From NCBI GenBank assembly GCA_002345025.1, contig DDUX01000080.1:1-5450 (forward strand): a DNA stretch of 5,450 nt. Reading direction: 5' to 3'. Below, piece by piece: positions 1 through 4,673 of this stretch. The notes below the pieces were generated by a model. That model had not been told where the DNA came from. It ran no database searches and saw only the letters and a program-made list of their open reading frames with translations. The position numbers were made by a program, and so were the translations under genes. Position 1 is the first letter of the stretch; every line of letters begins with the position of its first letter. Source of the DNA: Candidatus Accumulibacter iunctus (GTDB lineage: Bacteria; Pseudomonadota; Gammaproteobacteria; Burkholderiales; Rhodocyclaceae).

Positions 1-47
1 CTGCATCCGCGGCGGCGACGCTTGCGGAGGTGCCGCCGCGGATGCAG
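1..47. repeat. Perfect 16-bp inverted repeat with 15-nt spacer
   Basis: Bases 1-16 (CTGCATCCGCGGCGGC) are the exact reverse complement of bases 32-47, with a 15-nt spacer at 17-31. The repeat touches the window edge, so the stem could be longer. It lies inside the start of the minus-strand partial gene and would form a very stable GC-rich hairpin in its mRNA. No T-tract follows on either strand within view, so a simple intrinsic terminator is not indicated. It could be a REP-like palindrome, a regulatory structure or an artefact at a sequence end. Confidence 0.8.
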
Positions 48-132
48 CAGGCGGCGCCCGCTCCGCCACGCGTTCGTCGTCGGAAAGCTCGACCAGCTTT
101 GCCTTTGCCAAGAGATTCAGGATACCCTTCAT
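1..132 (-). CDS. Unidentified protein, N-terminal 44 residues only (runs off left edge)
   Basis: I do not recognise this gene. It reads leftward from an ATG at 132-130 and is still open at the window edge. The start is supported by a Shine-Dalgarno GGGAG about 5 nt upstream on the minus strand. The visible protein opens with a short amphipathic, probably helical stretch (MKGILNLLAKAKLVELSDDE), followed after residue about 26 by a low-complexity Ala/Pro/Ser-rich stretch that looks like a flexible linker. No signal peptide or catalytic motif is visible. It is divergent from the M50B-like peptidase gene, with about 90 bp between the start codons and a minus-strand promoter candidate at 181-208. 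The linker part (codons about 29-44) is encoded by a perfect 16-bp inverted repeat, which is unusual. The reading frame and SD make a real gene likely; function is unknown. Confidence 0.6.
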   Translation of the reverse strand, partial: MKGILNLLAKAKLVELSDDERVAERAPPAASAAAPPQASPPRMQ

Positions 133-180
133 TCCGACTCCCGCGGTGATCACCCGTCGACCGACCGGGTGGAGTCGAGG

Positions 181-208
181 ATTATACGAAGCAAGCAAGG
201 CAATGCAA
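181..208 (-). promoter_or_regulatory. Candidate sigma-70 promoter for the left-edge minus-strand gene
   Basis: On the minus strand, bases 186-181 read TATAAT, a perfect -10 box. TTGCAT lies at 208-203 with a 16-nt spacer; it keeps the TTG of the -35 consensus but matches only 3 of 6 positions. The predicted start near 174 would give a leader of about 40 nt before the ATG at 132. The site overlaps the region just upstream of the divergent peptidase gene, so the two genes could influence each other's expression. Inferred from consensus match only. Confidence 0.4.
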
Positions 209-222
209 GGAGTTGCGCGAGG

Positions 223-963
223 ATGACTTCGCTCCCTGTCGATCCGGCGAGCAGCAGAGGACCGCCGGAAACCCGGCAACCGCTGCGTTCACTGCTCGGG
301 GTGCTGCTGCTGATCGCCGTCGTCTGGCAGCTGCCGCATGGCCGGACGCTCCTTTACCCCTTGTCGCTGCTGGCAACCTGCGCGCACGAACTCGGCCACG
401 GAATGACCGCGCTGCTGCTCGGCGCCAGCTTCGAGAGCTTCGCCCTGCATGCCGACGGCTCCGGCCTGGCGCTCTGGCGGGGAACGCCCGGACGACTCGG
501 CAGCGCGCTGATCGCTGCCGGCGGGCTGCTCGCACCGAGCATCGCCGGCAGCCTGCTGCTGATCCTCAGCCGCTGGCCCCGACTGGCACGCGGACTGCTC
601 TCGCTGATCGGCGCCGGCCTGATACTGGTGGTCGCCGCGTGGACGCGCAATCTCTTCGGCATCGTCTTCCTCCTGTGCTCGGCGCTGTTCTTCATCCTCG
701 CTGCGCTGTGGCTGAACGAGCGCAGCGCCACCTTCGTCCTGCGCCTGACTGCTGCCGTCCTCTGCCTGAGTTGGCTGCAGGACGTCGACTACATGTTCTC
801 CGCCAGCGCCAGCATCGACGGCCTGCGTCATGCTTCCGACACGGCGGCGATGGCGCAGGCCTTGTGGCTGCCCTATTGGTTCTGGGGCGGCGCCGTCGCG
901 ACGCTGTCGCTCGCCATCCTCGCCCTCGGCCTGTGGCTTGCCGTGCGAGCGCCGCGACGCTAG
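223..963 (+). CDS. M50B-like membrane zinc metallopeptidase
   Basis: Predicted integral-membrane metallopeptidase of the M50B-like type (site-2-protease relatives), which cleave substrates in or near the membrane; its substrate is unknown. In the 246-residue product the first hydrophobic segment is at about 22-36. The second (about 42-60) carries the zinc motif HELGH (H55, E56, H59). Further hydrophobic segments lie at about 95-116, 123-160, 170-186 and 217-241. A conserved-looking RNLFG sits at 142-146, and a D-x-D (D187, D189) could supply the third metal ligand. The usual LDG motif of classical RseP-type proteases and a PDZ domain are absent. The ATG at 223 is chosen because AAGGAG lies at 207-212 (10-nt spacing) and family similarity begins just after it; the frame stays open upstream to 22, but that part is Arg-rich and unlike a protein. 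It is convergent with the tim44-type gene. Family assignment is fairly sure; activity is inferred. Confidence 0.75.
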   Translation: MTSLPVDPASSRGPPETRQPLRSLLGVLLLIAVVWQLPHGRTLLYPLSLLATCAHELGHGMTALLLGASFESFALHADGSGLALWRGTPGRLGSALIAAGGLLAPSIAGSLLLILSRWPRLARGLLSLIGAGLILVVAAWTRNLFGIVFLLCSALFFILAALWLNERSATFVLRLTAAVLCLSWLQDVDYMFSASASIDGLRHASDTAAMAQALWLPYWFWGGAVATLSLAILALGLWLAVRAPRR

Positions 964-989
964 CAGCAAGGCTGCGCGCGCGAGGCGAG

Positions 990-1055
990 AAAAAAACCCC
1001 TACCGGGCGGGCCAGGCAGGGGTGTAGCCTGCGGGCAGCCAGTCGCCGCCCGCAG
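990..1055 (-). terminator. Intrinsic terminator (tandem hairpins) for the Tim44-domain gene
   Basis: Reading the minus strand downstream of the stop at 1076, a first hairpin pairs 1055-1048 with 1036-1029 (8 perfect bp, CTGCGGGC/GCCCGCAG). A second pairs AGGGGT (1018-1023) with ACCCCT (996-1001), plus two inner GC pairs after one mismatch. It is followed directly by a run of seven T on the minus strand (996-990). This is the classical rho-independent layout. On the plus strand no T-tract follows, so it should not efficiently terminate the convergent peptidase transcript. That transcript has only a small GCAGC/GCTGC hairpin at 963-975. Confidence 0.75.
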
Positions 1056-1075
1056 ATGAAGGACAGCGTCGCCGA

Positions 1076-1978
1076 CTACTGGGTCTGCTGGATACCGGCC
1101 AGAGTCCAGCCCCCACGCCCTTCACGCGGCTTGACCATGTGCCAGATCTCGTCGAAGGGCTCGGCAGCCGCATTGGGCTCCTCACGAATGAGGCCGTTGA
1201 AGCGCACGCTGACGACATAGCGCGTCGCTTCCTCGGCCACATCGAGAACGGTCGCTTCGATGCTGACGACGTCGGTCTCCTGCGTCGCCACGCCGCGCTC
1301 CTTGCAGCCCATGCTGATCTCGGCGAACATCTCCGGCGTGGTGAACTCGCGGATGTCGTCGAGGTTGCCGGCGTCGTTGGCCGCCTGCAGGCGAATGAAG
1401 TTCACTTTCGCGTTGCGTTCGAAGGCAGCGGTGTCGAAGTCGGACGGGATGCTCCCGGACTGCGCCGCAGCAGCGACCGGGGAAAAGGCCGACGCAGCAG
1501 GCCCGCTGGCCGACGGCGGCATTGCCACCGCATCGAAGCCCGAACGGCTGCCGGGGTTGTCGACCCCGGCTGCAGCATACTGCAGGTTGCCCGACCCGGC
1601 CTGTGCCGCGGCGCGGCGGCGCATGATCAGGCCGACGACCACCATCACCGCCATCACCAGCAAGCCGATGAGCAGCATCGAAGCGAGTTCCTCGCCGAAA
1701 CCGAAGTGCGAAGCGAGGGCAGCCAGACCAAGGCCGGCGGCAAGGCCGGCGAGCGGCCCCATCCACGAACGCTTCGGCGCCGCCTGCGGCGCTGCCGCCG
1801 CTGGCGCTTTCGCCGCCGCGGGCGCCATCGCCGGTGACCCCGGACGGTCGGCGGTCACCGATTCGCGCTGCATGCCGGAAGACTTGCCGCTGCCCAGGCG
1901 CTTGGCGGCTTCGGCATCACCAACCGCCAGGGTCAGGCCGAGCGCCAATACGGCGGTCAGCAGGGAAAGGGTTTTCAT
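1076..1978 (-). CDS. Tim44-like domain membrane protein
   Basis: A 300-residue exported or membrane protein of the bacterial Tim44-like family. Mitochondrial Tim44 tethers the import motor to the translocase; the role of bacterial relatives is not settled, and a scaffold or solute-binding function at the inner membrane is a guess. Residues 1-25 are a signal peptide (Lys, hydrophobic core, AEA-type cleavage site). A Ser/Gly then Ala/Pro-rich linker follows (to about 70). Hydrophobic segments lie at about 74-92 and 98-119, ending in an RRR stop-transfer cluster at 120-122. A second linker precedes the Tim44 domain at about 180-299 (FDTAAFERNAKVNFIRLQAA, then a beta-rich half ending DEIWHMVKP). 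Start: ATG at 1978 with AGGAG 6 nt upstream; the frame is open further upstream, but only this start gives a signal peptide. It lies downstream of nhaR on the same strand but probably has its own promoter, and ends before a clear terminator. Confidence 0.85.
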   Translation of the reverse strand: MKTLSLLTAVLALGLTLAVGDAEAAKRLGSGKSSGMQRESVTADRPGSPAMAPAAAKAPAAAAPQAAPKRSWMGPLAGLAAGLGLAALASHFGFGEELASMLLIGLLVMAVMVVVGLIMRRRAAAQAGSGNLQYAAAGVDNPGSRSGFDAVAMPPSASGPAASAFSPVAAAAQSGSIPSDFDTAAFERNAKVNFIRLQAANDAGNLDDIREFTTPEMFAEISMGCKERGVATQETDVVSIEATVLDVAEEATRYVVSVRFNGLIREEPNAAAEPFDEIWHMVKPREGRGGWTLAGIQQTQ

Positions 1979-2033
1979 CGATGTCTCCTGTTGTCTATGA
2001 GGAACGAGCGACAAAGATAGGGGCTCGGCTGTC

Positions 2034-2061
2034 AATAAAAAAGCAGAATTATTGGTATCAA
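2034..2061 (-). promoter_or_regulatory. Candidate promoter of the Tim44-domain gene
   Basis: The gap between the nhaR stop and the tim44-type start is markedly AT-rich compared with its surroundings. On the minus strand TTGATA (2061-2056, 5 of 6 to the -35 consensus) is followed after 16 nt by TTTATT (2039-2034, 4 of 6 to the -10 box), giving a leader of about 50 nt. A perfect TTGACA at 2035-2030 also occurs but has no -10 box at normal distance. Consensus matching only. Confidence 0.3.
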
Positions 2062-2082
2062 TACATCCAGAAATACGAAGCA

Positions 2083-2101
2083 TTGCCAGATCAGGTGGCA
2101 A
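2083..2101 (-). terminator. Possible weak terminator hairpin across the nhaR stop codon
   Basis: TTGCCA (2083-2088) and TGGCAA (2096-2101) form a 6-bp stem with a 7-nt loop containing the TGA stop of the regulator gene. On the minus strand the hairpin is followed by T-rich but interrupted sequence. Together with the 14-bp hairpin at 2114-2150 just upstream it could end or stabilise the nhaR transcript. The U-tract is poor, so this is tentative. Confidence 0.25.
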
Positions 2102-3083
2102 CTTTCGGCAAGCGCGACCGCCGCCGCTGCCGGATCGCGGCGGCGGTCGCTTCGCCGCCTGCCGCCGCGCCAGCATCCCTCGTCGTGCCGAAGACCTCGT
2201 CGCGCGCGGTCTGGCTGATGGCAACGATGGCCGGATGGCTGAGGCGACGCTCGCTGGTGATCGCGAACAGCTGTTCGCTGACCGCCTCGAGACGGCCGAC
2301 GCGGACAACCCGATACTGGTCGACGACGTCGTCGGCGATCGCCGTCGGCGCCACGAACAAGCCGGCCCCGGCACGTCCGAACGCCTGCAGCAGGGCATTG
2401 TCGTCGAACTCGCCGACGATCCGCGGCTGCAGTCGCTTGGCCTGCAGCCATTGCTCGAGCCGCGGCCGGATGGCGACATCGTCGCCCGGCATCAGGAAGG
2501 GCGCGTCCGCGAGCAACGCCGGAAACTCGCCGGACAGTGTCCGCACCAGACCGGCTGCGCCAAAGACCGTCAGGTCGCTTTCGCCGAGCAGATGGCTGTA
2601 GCCGCGCACGTTGAGATTGCTCGGCAGCGGTCGGTCGGCGATCACCATGTCGAGGCGATGCACGGCAAGATCGCCGAGCAACGTCGTCAGGCGACCTTCA
2701 CGACAGACCAGCCGGACAGCTTCCGGCAACTGCAGCGCGGGTGCCACGACTCGATGGGCAACCGATTTGGGAACCGAATCGGCGATGCCGACGACGAAAG
2801 GCAGGCTCTTGCGGCTGGTCTGGTCGCGCGCCACGTCGAGCAGTTCGTCGCCAAGGGCGAAAATCTCCTCGGCGTAACTCAGGATGCGGCGGCCGACATC
2901 GGTCAGCTCGAGACCTCGTCCGGCGCGACGAAACAGCTCGACACCAAGTGCTTCCTCGAGTTCGCGCAACTGACCGCTGATCGCCTGCGGCGTCAGATGC
3001 AGTTGCTCGCACGCGCGCGTGATCGTTCCCGACTTGGCAACCATCCAAAAGTAACGCAGGTGTTTGAAATTGAGTGCTGCCAT
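2091..3083 (-). CDS. nhaR: NhaR-type LysR-family transcriptional regulator
   Basis: LysR-family DNA-binding regulator closely resembling E. coli NhaR, the Na+-responsive activator of the nhaA antiporter (and of pga biofilm genes in E. coli). The 330-residue product has an N-terminal winged helix-turn-helix at about 1-63 (NFKHLRYFWMVAKSG; LTPQAISGQLRELEEALG; FRRAGRGLELTDVGR), a linker helix, and an effector-binding region at about 93-297. NhaR-like signatures there are LDMVIADRP (145-152), the GEFDDNALLQAFG run (224-236) and FVAPT (243-247). Residues about 300-330 are an Ala/Arg tail beyond the end of E. coli NhaR (301 aa), partly encoded by an inverted repeat. I chose the ATG at 3083, which gives MAALNFKHLRYFW; an in-frame ATG at 3092 is equally possible, and neither has a strong Shine-Dalgarno. 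No nhaA antiporter gene is in view. It is divergent from the HPF gene, so it may regulate itself and that neighbour; this is inference. Confidence 0.85.
   Translation of the reverse strand: MAALNFKHLRYFWMVAKSGTITRACEQLHLTPQAISGQLRELEEALGVELFRRAGRGLELTDVGRRILSYAEEIFALGDELLDVARDQTSRKSLPFVVGIADSVPKSVAHRVVAPALQLPEAVRLVCREGRLTTLLGDLAVHRLDMVIADRPLPSNLNVRGYSHLLGESDLTVFGAAGLVRTLSGEFPALLADAPFLMPGDDVAIRPRLEQWLQAKRLQPRIVGEFDDNALLQAFGRAGAGLFVAPTAIADDVVDQYRVVRVGRLEAVSEQLFAITSERRLSHPAIVAISQTARDEVFGTTRDAGAAAGGEATAAAIRQRRRSRLPKVAT
2114..2150. repeat. Perfect 14-bp inverted repeat in the 3' end of nhaR
   Basis: Bases 2114-2127 (GCGACCGCCGCCGC) are the exact reverse complement of 2137-2150, with a 9-nt loop (2128-2136). 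It encodes residues 312-324 of the regulator (Ala-rich in one arm, Arg-rich in the other) and lies about 20 bp before the stop. No T-tract follows directly on the minus strand. It could act as an mRNA-stabilising or terminating hairpin or be a small inserted palindrome. Confidence 0.75.
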
Positions 3084-3108
3084 CAGCGCCATCCAGCCAG
3101 AAAAACGG

Positions 3109-3126
3109 AAGTATCGGACAAGTATA
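3109..3126. promoter_or_regulatory. Direct repeat AAGTAT x2 with overlapping nhaR -10 candidate
   Basis: AAGTAT occurs at 3109-3114 and again at 3120-3125, an 11-bp period that puts both copies on the same face of the helix. It sits in the divergent nhaR/hpf intergenic region. On the minus strand the second copy overlaps TATACT (3126-3121), a 5-of-6 match to a -10 box for nhaR, about 40 nt from its start codon; no good -35 is seen. LysR regulators commonly bind and repress their own promoters, so this is a candidate operator. Confidence 0.3.
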
Positions 3127-3132
3127 TTCGAT

Positions 3133-3162
3133 TTTTCAGATGGCCTTCGGCTATCCTACACT
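3133..3162 (+). promoter_or_regulatory. Weak candidate promoter of the HPF/RaiA gene
   Basis: TTTTCA (3133-3138) and TACACT (3157-3162) each match the sigma-70 boxes at 4 of 6 positions, with an 18-nt spacer. The implied start near 3169 leaves a leader of about 27 nt before the ATG at 3196. An alternative -10, TATCCT at 3152, has no convincing -35. Confidence 0.25.
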
Positions 3163-3195
3163 GCGGCCTCGAGACAACCCCACAGGAGCCCGGCC

Positions 3196-3582
3196 ATGCA
3201 GATCACCATTCACGCCAGGGACATCAATGTCGACGCCGGTCTGCGCGAGCACGTGCAGCGGCGCCTGCACTTCGCCCTCGGCTGGGCGGAGCAGCACGTC
3301 GGCCGGGTGTCCGTCGTCCTCTCCGACCTCAATGGCCCACGTGGCGGCGCGGACAAGTGCTGTCGCCTGCGATGCGCGCTGCCGGGCACGCCGGAGATGG
3401 TCATCGAGGACACGCAGGCCGACCTCGCGACGGCGATCGACCGGGTGGCCGACCGCGCCGGGCGAACGCTCGCGCGGCGACTCGCGCGCCAGAGGGAAAA
3501 CCGCCACGCGCATGCTCGCCAGCAAGGGCCGGACGACGAGTTGCGGCCGCCGGGCAGCGGTGCGATCACGACGGCCGCCTGA
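3196..3582 (+). CDS. HPF/RaiA-family ribosome-associated (hibernation) protein
   Basis: Small cytosolic protein of the HPF/RaiA (YfiA, 'sigma-54 modulation') family, which binds the 30S decoding region and silences ribosomes under stress or in stationary phase. The 128-residue product shows the family layout: beta strand MQITIHARDI, helix 1 at about 12-30, strands at about 36-71 with the conserved-looking SDLNGPRGGADK turn (43-54) and VIEDTQADL (69-77), then helix 2 at about 76-99 ending in an Arg-rich segment. Residues 100-128 are a polar, His-containing, probably disordered tail. The long-form C-terminal dimerisation domain is absent. The ATG at 3196 has AGGAG at 3184-3188 (7-nt spacing). 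Cys55-Cys56 and Cys60 lie close together, a detail without known meaning. It is divergent from nhaR and 196 bp upstream of htpX. The subtype cannot be set from sequence alone, so no symbol is given. Confidence 0.85.
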   Translation: MQITIHARDINVDAGLREHVQRRLHFALGWAEQHVGRVSVVLSDLNGPRGGADKCCRLRCALPGTPEMVIEDTQADLATAIDRVADRAGRTLARRLARQRENRHAHARQQGPDDELRPPGSGAITTAA

Positions 3583-3665
3583 GGAAGATGGCCACACGAC
3601 CAAAGAAGATGCGGGACACTTCCGCCAGAGGCATTCACCGCATCGCGCGGCGATCGTCGCTCCCT

Positions 3666-3693
3666 CTTGAAGAAGGCCTCATCGTCACCACTT
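3666..3693 (+). promoter_or_regulatory. Candidate sigma-32 (heat-shock) promoter of htpX
   Basis: CTTGAA at 3666-3671, a perfect match to the sigma-32 -35 core and preceded by CCCT, is followed after 14 nt by CACCACTT at 3686-3693. That resembles the CCCCATnT -10 element (C, C, C, A and final T agree). The spacing lies within the usual 13-17 nt. The start near 3700 would give a leader of about 80 nt. htpX belongs to the heat-shock regulon in E. coli, which makes the placement sensible. The rest of the 3583-3778 gap shows no terminator or convincing gene. Confidence 0.4.
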
Positions 3694-3778
3694 CGGTTCC
3701 ATCTTGTCGGGGCTGCCGTCGGCGCCAGGCGTAATCCACGCCGCCACCGCAGCAGCCTTGTCATTGGAGGATTGAATC

Positions 3779-4657
3779 ATGAAACGAATCGTTCTGCTCG
3801 TCGCCACCAACCTCGCCATCATGTTGGTCCTCGGAATCGTCAGCACGCTGACGGGTGCCAACAGGTTCTTCGCCGGCAGCGGCCTCGACTTGGGCAAGCT
3901 GCTGATCTTCGCACTCATCATGGGCTTCGGTGGCGCCTTCATCTCGCTGCTGATGTCGAAGACCATTGCCAAGTGGAGCACCGGCGCCCAGGTCATCAAC
4001 ACACCCGGCAACTCGACCGAGTTCTGGCTGGTCGAGACGGTTCGCCGTTTTGCCGACAGGGCCGGTCTGCCGATGCCGGAAGTGGCCATCTACGAGGGTG
4101 AACCGAATGCGTTCGCCACCGGCGCCAGTCGCAGCAGTTCGCTGGTCGCCGTGTCGACCGGCCTGCTGCAGAGCATGACGCGCGAGGAGGCGGAGGCGGT
4201 GATTGCACACGAAGTGGCGCACATCGCCAATGGTGACATGGTGACGCTGACCTTGATCCAGGGGGTGGTCAACACTTTCGTCATCTTCATTGCGCGCGTC
4301 GTCGGCTGGCTTGTCGATTCGTTTCTGCGCCGGGGAAGCAGCGAGGACAGCGGACCGGGGATCGGCTACACGATCACCGTCGTCGTCTGCGACATCGCCT
4401 TCGGCATCCTGGCGAGCATGATCGTCATGTACTTCTCGCGCCAGCGCGAGTTCCGTGCCGATGCCGGTGCCGCCCAGCTGATGGGCACGCCGCAACCGAT
4501 GATGGCCGCCCTGCGCCGCCTCGGCGGCGTCACCTCCGGCGACCTGCCGCAGAACATCGCCACCGCCGGCATCACCGATCGCCCTGGCTGGATGGCGCTC
4601 TTCTCCAGCCATCCGCCGATCGAGGAACGGATCGCGGCGCTGGCAAACCCGCGCTGA
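3779..4657 (+). CDS. htpX: Membrane zinc metalloprotease HtpX
   Basis: HtpX is an M48-family inner-membrane protease that degrades damaged or misfolded membrane proteins, overlapping in role with FtsH. The 292-residue product is full length (E. coli HtpX has 293). Hydrophobic segments lie at about 4-23 and 38-59. The conserved PGNSTEFWLVETVRRFADRA region (76-95) leads into the catalytic part, with the zinc motif HEVAH (H144, E145, H148). Two more hydrophobic segments follow, at about 157-180 and 198-219. REFRAD (223-228) supplies the third zinc ligand E224, and the C-terminus carries the typical SHPPIEERIAAL (277-288). All catalytic residues are present, so it should be active. The ATG at 3779 has GGAGG at 3766-3770 (8-nt spacing). 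It appears to be a single-gene unit with a sigma-32-like promoter upstream, and it is convergent with the EAL gene 16 bp away. Confidence 0.97.
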   Translation: MKRIVLLVATNLAIMLVLGIVSTLTGANRFFAGSGLDLGKLLIFALIMGFGGAFISLLMSKTIAKWSTGAQVINTPGNSTEFWLVETVRRFADRAGLPMPEVAIYEGEPNAFATGASRSSSLVAVSTGLLQSMTREEAEAVIAHEVAHIANGDMVTLTLIQGVVNTFVIFIARVVGWLVDSFLRRGSSEDSGPGIGYTITVVVCDIAFGILASMIVMYFSRQREFRADAGAAQLMGTPQPMMAALRRLGGVTSGDLPQNIATAGITDRPGWMALFSSHPPIEERIAALANPR

Positions 4658-4673
4658 AATTCTGCACACGCTC

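Noticed and set aside
191..210. Imperfect GCAAG repeats before the peptidase start
   Set aside because: Too short and irregular to call a repeat element; they contain the Shine-Dalgarno region.
213..1220. Long plus-strand frame of 335 codons overlapping the peptidase gene
   Set aside because: It is an Arg/Ala-rich shadow in a high-GC region; the overlapping peptidase frame has clear family motifs, an SD and membrane segments.
1832..1860. 8-bp inverted repeat CGGTGACC/GGTCACCG in the Tim44-domain gene
   Set aside because: Short, with a 13-nt spacer inside coding sequence; this is expected by chance in GC-rich DNA.
2322..2343. Adjacent palindromes GACGACGTCGTC and GGCGATCGCC in nhaR
   Set aside because: Both are explained by codons for the DDVV and adjacent residues; GCGATCGC is common in such genomes and shows no array.
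2052..3734. 560-codon plus-strand frame opposite nhaR
   Set aside because: It is antisense to a well-supported LysR gene and extends through the HPF gene in the wrong frame; composition is that of a GC-rich shadow.
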